A stretch of DNA of 64,000 bases, from NCBI RefSeq assembly GCF_047663525.1, contig NC_092588.1, positions 101,451,001 through 101,515,000 of the forward strand, given 5' to 3'. The DNA comes from Anas platyrhynchos (Eukaryota > Chordata > Aves > Anseriformes > Anatidae). Below, in pieces: positions 22,877-36,813 of the stretch (its first letter is position 1; every line of letters starts with the position of its first letter). The notes beneath the pieces were generated by a model. That model was given only the letters and a program-made list of their open reading frames with translations, was not told where the DNA came from and did not search any database. Both the position numbers and the translations under genes were made by a program.

Positions 22877-25800
22877 TACAGATAAGTATTCTGTGGAGTG
22901 CCGTTACCCCACCAAGAGAATCTCAAATTTACATACCACTGTTTCTATGTGTTTGTTGTTTCAGTGCTTGGAGGGGAAAGCTGAATAGAAAACTGACTGA
23001 GGTTTTCCATTTTTGGTTCACAATGAACAAAAAATACCACTCTGTCATCTCCAGAATCTGGCTAATTGCAGGCATCCAAATATCAGGAATTAAACTACAA
23101 TAAATGTTGAAATTAGTTTAAAAGACACCCAATTCCCCAAATTCCATGCATGGTAAAGGTAGTGGGATTGTTTGGATATTTTTTTGAACTCTATTTTTTT
23201 TACCTCTATAGTTCTTTTTAAAAATTTAAGTTGTTCTCTGAAAGGCTGAGGACTAAAATTTTCTTCAGTAGATCTGGATATCTTAAAAGCAGGCTTCTTA
23301 TGGGTCCAAGACCTGCACTGTCAATCGGTTAAGCTGTGTACAAACATTTCTATTTTCAGGTTTACACATTTTTACATGACAGAGACCTGTGATCCTGCAA
23401 AGATTTATTACACCCCCGTGCTTCACTCTTAATGCTCTAAAAATTTGACTGAATTTCTCATCGGGGATTTCTCACAGGACATAAATTCTGTTGCTGCAGG
23501 GGTAGCATCGGGGAGTGGAACAAGCAGAGCTGTGCACATAAGGATGAGCCAGGAGCCCTGGGTGACCCAGCACAGGCCATGCCTCCGCCTGCAGGGTGCA
23601 GTCCCACAGGGTCTGAACACAGCACAGAGCTGGATGGTGATGACAATGGGTCCCATCTACAGCCCTGAACAATCCAAAATAATCATCTGGGTCCAAGGGC
23701 CCTCTAGCAGACAAGGGCCAGAGGCAGAACTGGAGACAGGACTCCAAAGTGGGCCTGTCTGAAGGCAAGGTCAGAGATACATATGCTCACAGCATAGCTT
23801 AGAGATGAAATGGGGCTCCTGGGCCCATGGACAGAGCTTCTAGGAGAAGCTGATCAGGGCCAGTAAGGTATCCTAGTACCCACAGGACCCTGACAGCCAG
23901 AGCCTTTAGAGGAAAGCTCAGGCAGGGTCCTGATCTCATGAAAATTAAAGAAAATGATGCCACTGACTTCCTTGAGGTCAAGATCCACTACACATCTTTC
24001 TTTTCCATATCCTATATCATGCACCTCAAAAACCCTTGGGTTGCATATCAAATAAATAGATGAAAGTGATGAAAGTTAACCAAAGTCATGCAACAGTCAA
24101 AGCACTACAGATAATCACAGCTGTTAAGGATATTAGCACTGTATCAGCTGCAAACAAAATAAAAACTGCTATTGTGTTTCTGGCCAGTACTAGAAGGTCT
24201 TGAAGCTTTTTTTCTTAGGCTAGCTGCCAACAGTACCCTGGGAGCGCTAACACTCCGCCATTTCATTTCAAGGCTAATACTGAAATATAGTAAAAAATCA
24301 GCATTTTTACAGGGCTTTAAAGGCCAAAGCAAAGATTCCTCTTGCTTTCAGCAAGTATTGGATCAAGTAGTGTATGTATCATTTTTATGTGTGAGAGTGA
24401 TGTTGCCCTCTGGTGGGTAACCCACAGCCAGAGCAAAGCACTTGCTCTTGATGCAAGCAGAAGCTATTTTTTGATACTGGAATATTTGCAAATACCAGGT
24501 GATTTAGCTTTGCTGCACCCCAAGGAGGCAGGAATGCCTCTTTTTACAAGTGAAGAGAAGGGAAGTACAGGAAGGATGCGGTTTCAGTCTGCCTCTATTT
24601 GAAGAATGCAGTCCATTGCCTTCCAGGGCAGAATAATCCCCATTCAACTTTCCCAAGGTCACATCGAATATCTGCAGGGGGAAAAAAAAAAAAAAAAAAA
24701 AAAAAAGCTCCATGTTTCATGACTCTCAATTTTAACAAGATAGAAAGAAAAAAACAATCCTTCAAATACTTACATTAGTCCTTAAAAAACTCTAGACACT
24801 TCTTATATTTTCCATATGTTTGCATTAATTCTCACCTATATTCATTTATTTGGTTGGCCTTCTTTCATGGAATCTGATTTAATTTTTCTTAAGTAACAGA
24901 TAAATTACCAGTGTCTATATTATCAGCACCCTATTAAGAACAGGAATCCAGCTCGATGCCACTGGGACGTTGTAACATTCCTATCTCATCAGCGATCAGA
25001 CTGAGGTCTAGGGAGTGAAATTTATCAAATCCCATTGTACAGTGTATCTGGAAGGATGATAAACATGATTAAAATTCATTTCACCAGCACAGTTCCTCAT
25101 ATGTATTTGATGTCCTTTTTCCTTGGAATGGTTAGACAAATTGCACAGTTTCCTGAAATGAAATTCAGTCTTGGATTTTATACAACGTGCCCTGATAATA
25201 CAAATCAATATTTTGACAAAACACATTTTTGCCTGAAGATGAAGTATAATGTGTAATGAAATACATTTAAGTACTTTATAATTTATCCTGAGAGCACAAT
25301 GCATTTGACCAAATGTCATACATCATTTCATAGAAAACAAGGTGAAATATATAATCTATACTTCTTCTGATTCTAAGAAGCAACTGTATTGAGGGTGCTT
25401 ACTTGAGCACAATTAAGCACTTAATATTCAGAAAACATTTCAAATTAAGGATCTGTGAGTAACCTCTGAAAGATACGCATTGTTCTACACAATTTAACTT
25501 CAAGATCTTTTTTCTTTATCTAATGCAGTATTTTGTTCTCTAATTACTCTCATTTTCAAGATAGTACATTATCTTCTGTGTGTCAGCTTGCTTTTGCCAT
25601 AGACCTTGCAATGCTTGTTACATTTGTAGCATGAGGAGCAAAAGAAAAGTTTCTCTGGACCATTCACTCTCTGTGTGACTGTTGCCTGATACCTTTAACA
25701 AATGAGATGGTTTCCTCTGAAATTTCCATGGCTATTCATCCTCCAAGAGCTCTCTGCCCATAAAACACAGGGCAAGAAATTTCACAGGCAGTAGTGATGT

Positions 25801-26449
25801 AGAGGGAAATTTAAAAGTTTGTAACTTAACTTGTGCCAGTTACAAAATTCAGTGAGGCTCAGATGAAGCATTCAGGAGCCTGAATCTTCTTCACTTCACA
25901 GGGAGATAAGACAACTTATGTACCTTCATGGGTCTCAGCATCATGTACGTTCTGCAAGTTGAGGTAAACACATGAGCAGGAATTTATCCTTTGACCGAAA
26001 CTTGAGCCAGATGAGGTAGTGTTCAATGGGAAGCTTCAGCAACTCACCAGACAAGACTCCGATACACACAATAGAGCAAGGCATGTATTTTGCTTATTAA
26101 AGTTTGTTCCACATAATAGCATGCCTTATTGAAGTCTCACTTACTGCTCTCTCTTGACCAAAACAGCCCGGCCTGAAGTCTTTCCAAGGAGCTTATCAAA
26201 ATTCAAGACCTAAGTGCCTAGACTGCAGCCATTACACACAAATTGTTTTCACTCAGTCCAAGACATAAGCATGTTCAGGTGGTACGCAGAGATCTGTTAC
26301 TAAAACATTTCCCACTTGAAATGTAATTGTTCTCCAGTTAGGAAGTGATCATTGAAAAGTAAAACCCTACAGATGACACACCGAGTTTATGTTCACAGAA
26401 GGTTAATACTTTTTCCATCCACAGTGGAACTGTTTGTAATTTATAGGCA
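22877..26449. other. Intergenic
   Basis: GC-richer at 23,440-23,900 with overlapping short frames on both strands and no recognisable product. The remainder is AT-rich, with a poly-A run at 24682-24706. Confidence 0.5.
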
Positions 26450-26530
26450 AAAATTCAGCCCTGGTGTAAGCAAGTGCAATTCTTATTGATCTCAATAGGA
26501 GATGCACTCATTTATAGCAGGGCTGTTTTT
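26450..26530. repeat. Imperfect palindromic ancient repeat
   Basis: The arm cagccctggtgtaagcaagt (from 26,456) is matched in inverse complement by gatgcactcatttatagcag plus ggctg (ending 26,525). The central part is ttattgatctcaatagga. The pattern (ccctggtgtaa, tgca, ttgatctcaat, mirrored) resembles a widely dispersed palindromic repeat I associate with reptile and bird genomes. The family name is not certain. Confidence 0.5.
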
Positions 26531-29500
26531 GGCTTCATGTCTGTTTAGCACCAGAATGAATACTATTACAAGACAGGGCATAGGTTCAGTACATGTTGAA
26601 AGCTTTTGCGTGTGAATATTAAAATAGGCTGTCTCCACAATAGCAACTATTTTGGGCTGAAGAACACAACATGTGCCAATCTGAGTTGCATAATGCCTTG
26701 CATATCTCGGGGTTCGCTACTCTGAATAGTTCTCTGCTGAATGGCTTCTTAATCTCTCCAGTACAGTTCCTGTATAGATCCTCTATCTAACAGAGCAACG
26801 CAGCGCTTTGCTCAATAGACGCGCCCTGTATTCACTCTCAAAAGCATAAGCCAGCCTGTGGGAGAGACTGAGGCAGATCTTTGCTTCAAGAACCCTATGG
26901 CTTATGCTATTTTGGTATGAGAATTTAAAGAAAAAAAAAAAACACATTTTTTTACACATTTGGTTTTCATTTGTTTGAAACAGTTTTGTAGCCTAATAAA
27001 AAGACCTACAGTTTCATAAAAGGAAGTTAACTGGTTGTCTTTGGGCAGTAGGAGACTTTTTCATTTATTACTGGGTTATTTTAAGGGCATTAACTGCAGT
27101 CATCCCGTGAGCTCTGTTATAGAACTGATTTGATTTAGAGTCTTTTTTAATTACACTGTGCTTTATTAAAAAAACAAATGTCAGCGTGGAAGTATTGGAT
27201 TCGTGGCCTTTCTTATTATGCTGCTCTAGCCTGGAAGGCAGAGCTCTACTTGTAACCCCTTACATTGTCCACTGTCCATCTACCTGCTGGCTGGCAGCAA
27301 GCATACCCAGCAGAAACACAGGGTCGGGGTGCTGGTGTTCCCACTCAAGCCCTCCTTCCAGCAGCAGGAATGTATCTAATTTACCAATATAGTTTCACCT
27401 TCCAACAGAAAGTAATCTGACAGCCTGATCTCACCTTCCAGCACTTACACCCAAGGGGAAGGCAATTTGCCTGTCTAACCTTGTGTTTTGGCAGGGGGAC
27501 AAGAAAAGTAACTTTTCCACTTCTGCCTTCCCACGGATAACATACAGACCTCAGGATGGCCATAACTTACCCAATTAGCCACAGTGCCTGCCATCCTCAA
27601 AATATACTCAGAAGGCTTTTCCAAAACGGATGATCACAGCACACAGCTCTGAAATAAAACACATGCATATTTCTAGCTCAAGGAAACACACATACTGTGC
27701 TTTAAATATGCTTACCTTAGCATCTTCTTCAATACAGCATGTACAAGTACTGCGTAAGCATAAAACACTGGCAGCTAGCATTCACCACACAGAGATTATA
27801 CAGGGTAACAAATACATTGAAAGCTTAATTTCCAAGAACCCAGATGATTCCTTAATTTTAATTAGATTTTTCCACATAACGTATACTATATCAATAAATT
27901 TCACTTTATAGCTATGACTAGAAGGGCTATCCAGCGCTGAGTGGTATTAATTCAAATGTACATCAAGGGACAAATTAAAATGAGGACATAGTCCAGAGTA
28001 ACAACTCTGGGAAGGTATATGAAAAGCTGCATGCTTCACTCAAACTCATGCTGGGGAAAAAAAAAAAATAAAAAAAATAAAAAAAAAAAAGGAGGAGGAA
28101 AAGGAGGAAGAACAAAGTTGTCTAGGGCCTCTGTAAAATAGAGTTTAGCCACTGAATCCACAGTCATGGTTCCTCTTGTTCCTGCCTAATCACCTCCTGG
28201 TGCTGTTTCCTCCGATCCTGTCCTATTGGGCAGTGTCACCATCACATCTTCTCTCAGTATTATTCAAGAGAAAGCTAAAGGGATTTACTCCTAAGCAAAA
28301 TTCGTGCCTTAAAGTCACACTGGGATCAAGTCTGGAGGAGCACTGCAGTAATATGAGAGAATTATACAAACCCTGGAGCTGCTCTCAGCTATACCTAGCT
28401 GTTTACAAAATAAGCCCCAAAGGGATTTTGACAGCTAGATTTTACCCTGGACTATGGGAGGCAGTGGAAAGGGACAGAAGGGACTGAAAACGTATTTGAG
28501 ATAAGAAAGCGAGAGCCTGTTTGCCTTAGTTTTTGACTGAGGATTTTTTATTATTATTAGAATATCCTTCAGCTAAGTGAAAGGGCAGGAGGCATATGAA
28601 CCTCATACCCCAAATATGAGACCCCCATCAAGCGGAAAAACAAAACAAAACAAACAAACAAAACAACTAGAAACACCAGTGACAGAGGACTTTTTATTGG
28701 TTACCAGATAGATGGACCCAAAACCTTCTCTAACTTTTCCAGTACACCTAGGGTGACAGTACAAGCAGTAAACCCTACAGTTATTCAAGTGTCAAAATAT
28801 CAGCTCAGTGCCAAAAATTCAGCAGCTGGAAATTGATGCAACTAAGGTAATAAGCACTTCTGGACTTTTGGGGCTGCATGGGTAAGTTAAATAAGCACAG
28901 AACACGTTACAAATAGCATACGCTATATCCAAAAAGGTCATTTGGCTGCACAGCTTTATAGATTGATCTTGCTCAGAGCTAATACCTGTGCTGTGGATCT
29001 GAAGGAGATTCCTGCAATAAACACAGCGTGTTATCCTAAAGGGCCCACGCTTTCCATCAAACTTCCCTGGCTTCAGCAAAGCAGGAACAAGGCTGATGAC
29101 TGCAGGCTTCCTTAAAGCAAAGGAAAGCTTTGCACTGAGACAAAGTCAGGGCTTGGTTTACAATAAGCAGAGCATGGGACAAAAAGATGTTTTGCCTTGC
29201 AGGATAATGGAATCCCTTCTTTTATAGGGACCAAGTTCCAGATCTGATATGTCCAGCCAGAGCTTTAAAAAATCTCACACATGCATGTCAGCTATTGAAT
29301 GATATTGTTTAAAGCTAGGAACTGTGAGCTGTTAGTCTTTAAATAATAGGCAGACAGGCTAGAAATTCCAGTGAGTGATTTATAAGCAGGTGGAAGAGAA
29401 AGTGGAAACTTCTGTGAATCTTGGTCATGGTCCAGATCAGAGCCTTATTTTGATGGAGGGCTCCCTCTTCTGGATTTTGATTGAAGCGTATTTCCCAAAG

Positions 29501-31164
29501 TCTAAACTGTTTTGTTTTCTTTTTTTTCCCAATGCATTTGGAAGGTGTTTTCAGATAGAAAAACTGAGCAGAGAGGAAGCCTCTACGTGCTCTCACAGCG
29601 CAGCAGTCCTACTACCACATACACTGTGGGGACCTGGGCTTTGGGCAGCATGACCAACAGCATCTGCCCCACAGACCTGCTACAGCTAACGGGAGCTGAA
29701 CTGTGTCCTTACTTTTTAATTTGCATATTTAAGTTAATGGATGTCCCAAGCACAGGAGTAAGTGAGGGTTTACTCTAGCTTATGATTTTTCATTTTTCTT
29801 GCTTTCTAAATGCAAGTTTGGGAAAGTTACACCATTAAGAAATAGCCTTAGTGGTGACAATTCCTGGGAACTCTACTTCGGGACAAGAATGCCTTCAAGT
29901 TAAGCAGCCCCAAAAGAAAAATATCTATTCAGCTGGAAGTTCTCCAGTGACATGAAAAATATCCTGTTAGTCTCTTATACAAATCAAAATAGTCTTATAC
30001 AAAAAAGTCCTCCCTAATCTGTGGGGAATTTCCTCCCCCTTAGGAATTCCTTCTGAAAACAGACACTTCCTGAATGGCAGGTGGGACTGCTAGAAACTGA
30101 AACTGCATCTTTGAATAATTTACATTTCTTAAGGAGAATAACCTTTTCGGGCAGAAACCTGTTTCAACGAAGATTTTCCTTTAATACAGACAGAGTTTAA
30201 TACCCCAGTGCAAATACATCTGTAAGACTATGGCTACAGATTGCTATCATGGCCAGAGAGGAATTCATTAGTTCACAATAGAACAGGAATGCAAGCAAAA
30301 CTGAGTTTTGCTGAAAATAAAATAATAGTAATAATAATCCATACTGCTTCGTGGCCTGAAAAGGAGTCAGATTTTTGAGGGTTTGGCTTTGGGGAATGAA
30401 AGCAATTGTGCCTTTTGTTTAAATGGAAAAAATAATCCAATTTAAAGTAAACAGTTCAAATTTAGCAACTACAGACACTGTAATGAAGGATCTGACAAAA
30501 GCTGTACATGCCTGATCAGAAAATCATACATTGTTCTTTCAGATTAATAGTCCAAGCCTTTGCCTTCTAATGTTGTTACTGCCCAAAAGACAGCATTCAC
30601 CTAGACCAGCTATTCTCTGTTTTTTTTTTCCTGCCATTTAGCAAATAGCAATCAGCCCTGTCAAATTTTGAGGATTTTGATGTGAGGCCAAGGAGATCTG
30701 CTGACCATCTACAGTGAGCTCCCAGACTTACTTGCTGGCCCTCATACCTCAGTTTGGGAATCAGTGACCCAAAAAGCCCCAGCTGAAGCCAGATGCCTCC
30801 TTGCCCTTGGCGCTCTGCAGTCGCATCGAAAGAAACAGGGCCAGTCCCAACAGAATTGGCATACAGAGACAGATGCATAAAGGGCATGAGGGAAAACAGA
30901 AGGAAAAGTGAGCTGCTTAATGCCAAGCAGCAGAACAGACAGAAAGCTGGGAATAGGGGGCAGGCTTCCTGGGAACAAATCGGTGCTCTCTGCAGACAGG
31001 CACAGACCTTCAGCTGTGGCCACAGTCACAGAAAGGGGCATAAAAAGGCGCCCACTGGAACAGCACCTCCAGGCTTATGCAGAAGTCAGTGTTTGGGTTA
31101 GGACATCCCCACAATTTCCAGCACTAGAAAAAATAGACAGGGAACTATGAGCCAAGTTCCTAAC
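26531..31164. other. Intergenic
   Basis: AT-rich, with A-rich simple sequence at 28,057-28,110. No open frame shows recognisable protein features. Confidence 0.5.
28635..28670. repeat. (AAAC)n simple repeat
   Basis: Tandem aaaac/aaac units, slightly irregular. Low complexity only. Confidence 0.75.
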
Positions 31165-31376
31165 TGAACAACCCCAACTCCCTTAGCCTGTCTTCACAGG
31201 AGAGGTGCTCCAGCCCTCTGATCATCCTTGTGGCCCTCCTCTGGACTCCTTACACCATGCTCTTCTTGTGCTGGGGGCCCCAGAGCTGAAGGCAGTGCTC
31301 CAGATGGGGTCTCACAAGGCTGGACTAGAGAGGAGGAATCACCTCCCTTGACCTGCTGGCCCACGCTTCTTTTTGA
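31165..31376 (-). mobile_element. CR1 LINE fragment, minus orientation
   Basis: Short stretch whose plus-strand reading has ttcacaggagaggtgctccag, gtggccctcctctggac, cagagctgaaggcagtgctcc and gggtctcacaaggc. These are the familiar antisense landmarks of the CR1 ORF2 C-terminal region. Neither end is a natural element end. Confidence 0.8.
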
Positions 31377-34300
31377 GCAACCAAAAAGGTTTTTAGTTCC
31401 TTCCTAAATTTCTCCCCCACACTGATTTATCTTTAATAAGCCTCTGTGTTCATGTTTTCTTGGAAAAGAATTGCACAACTCTCCCACCCTTCACCAGGGC
31501 TTTGGGCTAAAATCCTCATGCACTTGTGCATGCCTGCCTGGGATGCAAGCCTAGATGCAGTTGGCTCCCTCCAAAGGAATAACAATTTTAACCATTTGAC
31601 AAGCTCCATGACACAGTGTTTTAAAAGAAAATTCCTATTCAAAACAAAGTAAATGCGCATGAGTCAACTGTCCCACAGAGAAAATTTGAAAGGACTGTAT
31701 GCAGTGGCTCTCTCAGGACATCTGCTGTTATCTGTGTCCCAGGCCCACCCATTTGCTGTTAATGCTTGAAACTCACATCTTACGACAGGAATCACAGCAA
31801 TTCTTACCATTTAGTCGTCGTCTCTGCTGGTAACTCCTACCTCTGACTAAACCAAGTTTGCGATAAGAAACAAGGAAACAAGGCTTTCAAAAGTAATAGC
31901 CATCCCACATCACCCCTCTGGGAAGCTAGTGTGCTACATTCCTTCAGGGCCCTTCCCCACAAATCGCAGGGCACTGACATAGAAAAATCCCATACCATAT
32001 TCATTAAATTGTTTTCACTCAGGATTTTATTATCATTGTTCCTGAGAGATATAAATGCATTCCATTCTGTCACATCCAGAAATACCCAATTCAATAGAGT
32101 ACGAGGTTTTTGCTGGGAAAAAAAAAAAAAAATAGGATTGCTTTCCCTTTCATAGTCCCTGTTAGCTGTAAGAAGAGCTGTTAAGCTGTGCCTTATTCCT
32201 TGCATGGTTCCCACTAGCTGTGAGAACACATGTCAGGGGATAGGTTTTTATTCCTTCCTTATCTCTTCATATCCTCCTATTTCCCTATGGCTAACGGGGA
32301 TGTCCATTCCCACATCTGCCCTGGGTGGGCTCTCACTCCCCTATTGTCCTCGTCACACTCACTTTCTTAATTTCTGCTGTTGTACTTCCAAAATCATTAC
32401 CACCACATCTCTTGGTCCCCACTAGTCTATTGCTATAATGTCCTCTTTGTTGGTTAGAGACTCCTCATTCCTTGTTGACTCAGCTGGGTAGAGCAGGACA
32501 ACAGAAAGCTGGAGATCTGCTGGGGGATACAAAAGACATATCAGTGCATCTCTGACTTGATTATAAAATTCAACTGGTTCACATTACATAGTTTTTCCAA
32601 AATATCCATGAGATGGTCTTTCAAAAAGAATGTAACAGTAAGAATAAAGAGTGGAATTTGGGCACTTTCAGGAGATCTAAACAGGGAGTGAACTGGAGAC
32701 TCAAAAAAAGAGACAAAACAGTTTCACATCAACCTGAAAGGGAAAGGGCTGAAAGTCTCCACTACTTTGGATAAATCCTCAGCTTATAACATCAGATAAT
32801 AACTACAAGTGTCCCAGCATATCACCAGGACATTTTTCCTTTATATGTATATTAATTACAGAATTTGCCTCCAGAATGCCACTGAAAACTGTGTTTTCTA
32901 GATGCAAGGCCTCTGATCTAGAGCAGTGGTTTTTAATGGACAACTTTATGCAAACAACAAATCTATGGTGTTGAAAGCAAATCAACAAGAGCAAGAAAAC
33001 CATCTTATCCTGAAACCTACCCTTTGGTTATATTTGCTTGATGGAGCATCCAATTTGATAGTGCAGCTACAGCAACTTCATGGCTGGCAGCTACCCTGTC
33101 CAGCAGTTACTGTCTCCATGTCTGACCCATGTGCTCCTTCCACTTTGCTGGCACTGCCAGTCTTCTCTGTTCAGTTCCCTGAATTATCTCAATAGAGGAT
33201 CAGATGGCTTTGCTCTAAGGAAGGTTTAGAAAATGCTTGCAATGGTGGGAAACTGGAAGCAGGACTGTTCCTTTTGGGAGCACTTGCATTTGCTTACGAA
33301 TGTACTATCAGACCAAACCCTGAGTTTCACAACAGTGTCTGTGTTCAGGAAACACTTCATGAAACCAAAAATGTGGGATTATTTCAAAGGACACTCTCTG
33401 GAGATTTAAATCAGACTTTTAGAACTCTAATAGAATTGCCAGTTGTGATTAAAGCCACCCAAAAAGGACTACATCTAAACCTTCAATCCTGATTCCAAAA
33501 TGGTTTCCACAGTTGTCATCTCTAGAAGTCAGCACAGTATCAGAAATCAGAAGAAAATTCTTCATTGGACTGTTATAGGTATATGGCAGACTTCACTCTG
33601 AAATGCTGAACCAATCTTATTGTAGGTATATTTTCACAGGAAAAAAAAATTGGTATTTTTTTAAAAAATACAACATAATATGAAAAGTACTGAAGGAATG
33701 GTGTTATAATTCCTACCACATGATATTGTATAAAAAGTGACATTTATAAAGAATTTGTTGATAGATAAGAAATAATAGTGCCTAATCAGTCCTGTTTGCC
33801 CAAGACAAATGTCTATTTCCACTCAAACATTGGTGCCATTAACACAAAACCATGACCTGTCAACGAGTCAGATCCTGAAGTCCTTATGACCCTTTGTTTT
33901 TTTCTTATTCATGGATATTTCCCAACAAATATCTCAAGTTTCAAGAATTTTCTTTAATCATAATTTTGGAAAATTATATGACAAACTCCCATTTAGCCAT
34001 GCAAAGAACAGATTCAGTAAAACTAGGATGGTATCCATGCTTTTGGCCCAAAAAGCACAGGTTCATGTATAGACAAGGAAGTCTTTCCAAGGAGCTGCAA
34101 GAAAAAAAAAATCTAAGAGTTAAACCAATTTGATATGACTTCACGGGGGATCCCAGTACTCTCACCAATGTCCACGAACCAGGTGAAGCAGCTAGGCTGG
34201 GGCCCTCTAGAAGCCAATGATGCAAGCATCTTTTGCTTCAGTATTCTCTTGTTCTACAAAATTGCTGAAAACGTTTGGAATTTTATGTATCCTCTGGCAA

Positions 34301-34839
34301 TTCTGGGGAAGAAAAAAGGGAAAAAGAAAAATTCATAACTTTTCAACATGGACAGGATTCATAGGATTTTAAGTATGTTAAGCTATTAATACTTTTCAAA
34401 AAAACGTAAAAATAGGGAAAATCTACAAAACTACATTCCACGTCTGAGAGTTATGTTATAGCTAGCTATAGTACTTAATTCCTAACTGATAGCTTGCTTA
34501 AAAGTCCTAACAGACATAGCCAGGACTGCCCAGTTTGAACCTAAATGTCAGGGCTGAGCCATGACACATTGACTCAACGCATTACCTAAAGAATCATCCT
34601 TATAAAAAGCTTTCGACCATCTTTTATGTATGTGACCAAGTGGAACAGCGTGTCAGTATGGCAAATGCAAACAGCACAGTATTCCATTAAAGCAATTGCA
34701 TAGCCAGACACAAAACCTAGGACTCAGAGACCTCATGTGAATCTGAAAGTCCCTGGGGAATTTGAGCTTGATGAGAAATACATATAAATATTATAATCTG
34801 TGACAGATATAATCTTGCTCCAATATTTTCCACTTTATT
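31377..34839. other. Intergenic
   Basis: No gene or repeat family recognised. Short A/T runs occur at 32,117 and 33,640. Confidence 0.5.
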
Positions 34840-35070
34840 TAAGAGAAAAGCTACCTATTTTGTTCAGCCCCACCGTCTGGAAGTTCCAAAGATAAAAGGA
34901 CCTCTCAGCATGAGCAAACTGCAAAACGTATTTGAAAATAAATTCGTAATGACAATTGGCATTAAAGAATTTATTTTCAAATACATTTCACAGCCTGTTC
35001 ACGCTGAGGGGTGCTTTTATCTTTTGAACTAGGTGCTGCTAGGCTGAGCAGAGATGAAGACAGTTTCCTC
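34840..35070. repeat. Long imperfect inverted repeat (hairpin) of unknown family
   Basis: The inner arms 34882-34945 and 34967-35030 are each 64 bp and match at 54 of 64 positions when one is reverse-complemented. The innermost 18 bp (34928-34945 and 34967-34984) are perfect. The spacer is 21 bp. Weaker symmetry continues outward (ttcagcc at 34,863 against ggctgag at 35,042, and ttaagag against ctcttaa), giving arms of about 100 bp. There is no ORF. It may be a decayed palindromic DNA transposon or an exapted conserved hairpin. Confidence 0.75.
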
Positions 35071-36289
35071 TTAACTCTTTCAGCACCACACACACAGCAG
35101 TATCCATATGGATTTTCTTATAAAGCACTTATACCTACATTAGACAAATGCCTCATTACAGGGGCTCAGTTTCTGGACCCAAGAAAAGGAGCAGATAACC
35201 ACAGCTTTCCTATCCAATCATCTGACACCTACTTTTAAGTCAAAGAATATTTCTTCTGCAATGCTTAATGGCCTTTAATGCTTTTTCTCAACAGAAATCC
35301 AGATTGCGGGGCTAACAGTGCCTCTCTGCTTAGCCACAGATCACAACAGCTGTAAAGTAGCAGGCTCACTGCGTGGAGTTGGAGTTTCCCGTCCCCCGGT
35401 GAGAGTCAGCACCTTGAGTTACAAATAGCTCCTTGCTGACAGGGGAAAGAAAGGTGAACCCTTCCTCCATTTCTGTCATCCCTTCTGCTTTGCCTGCCTC
35501 GATCTTCATCGCAGCTCAGTTGCTTTTAAAGCCATGAGGCAAAGCCAGCTTGCTGCTAACAGCATAGCCCAGCCTTCTCCACACCTCTGCCGTCCTACAG
35601 TAATTCCTATCCTTTCCCTTTGGGCATTCACACAGCTGCACAACAAGCCAGGATGGGAAACATCCAGCAGAAAACAACCTGTATGGTCTGAGTTGCTTTT
35701 CAGCAGGATAGTTCCCTGGCTGGTCTGACTGCATAGCCACACAAACATCACAAAGGCAAAAGTTACAGGGTGGGAACAAGCAGTCAGTCAAGGGCTGTGC
35801 TGAGACGTATTCACAGCATTGTGGATTTATGTTGGGATTTTAAAAGTACCTGCATAACCACAGCTTAAAACATACATATAAGAAAAGCGTCAGTAGAGCC
35901 TAAAGAAAGATGGTATGTGGAGGATTACCTATGGGTATTAACCACCTAGAGAGAGGTTATGCTGCACATTATTTCTGTTCCTGGCCTTGCACTGTGAAGT
36001 ACAAACAACCAATGGAGAATAAGAAGAGCCTGAGAGAGGCAAACCCTTTCCTGGTGTGTCAGTGGAGTTTAAATCAGGCTGTAAAATGTTATCCTGCCTC
36101 TGTGAAAACTCCATTTCTCTTCCTCTGTGGGCAGAATGAGGACAAAGGGAAATCATTTGAACACAGGACATAAGTAGTAAAAATTGCAAGAAGTAGTAGT
36201 TCTGAAACACTCATTTTTCCCCAGCCCGCTATGTCTCCAGAGTGAAATAAAAAATAATCTCAAGAGATATACCTAGAAGAGATATTTCT

Positions 36290-36530
36290 GGATGATTGCA
36301 TCCAGCCCCCGGTTATCCCAATCAGACCACATAATCCCTTTCATACACCTATCACATTCCATCTTAAAAGCCATTTGTTCTCCTGGATCGCTACTCCCCC
36401 TTGAAAGGTCTTGCTAATTCTCCTCCTTTTCTCTTGTCCACGTCTAAATGTACTCAAAGCTTTTTGTCTGTGTCAACACCTAAAACGTCTCTTCTCCAAG
36501 CGTGGCAGTTACCCACCCTGATGTGTAAGG
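36290..36530 (-). mobile_element. Possible ancient CR1/LINE relic
   Basis: The pyrimidine-rich plus strand has spaced pieces (catttgttctcctggatcgc, gtgtcaacacctaaaa, gtctcttctcc) resembling the antisense of old CR1 sequence, similar in style to 7.6-8.4 kb. Weak support. Confidence 0.3.
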
Positions 36531-36786
36531 GTTCGTGAGTGGCACACAGGGCATCTCCTGGTCTTTATCTGCTAGGCTGAACAAGCCAGCCTTTCCTACT
36601 CCCCGCACGCAGGGCTGTTTCTTTAGCCCCAGGATTTGCCAGGACAATCAGGAACTCAAGGCTGTAAATCAGCAGTGGGTTATCTGTTTGTTTAGGCCTT
36701 TCCAGGGAGCCCAGGGCCTGCAGGCTGGTAGGAAGCCACGTGGGCCGCACAGCCTCCCTCCCTGGCTTCTGTCAAATGTTTTGCTA

Positions 36787-36813
36787 GAAACATTCAACAA
36801 TGTTGAATGTTTC
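36787..36813. repeat. Perfect 13-bp palindrome with 1-bp centre
   Basis: GAAACATTCAACA, then A, then TGTTGAATGTTTC. The centre AACAATG fits the SOX-type core, but this short match has little weight by itself. Confidence 0.85.

Noticed and set aside
31433-31660. Overlapping 75- and 68-codon frames on both strands
   Set aside because: No family features; lengths within chance expectation.
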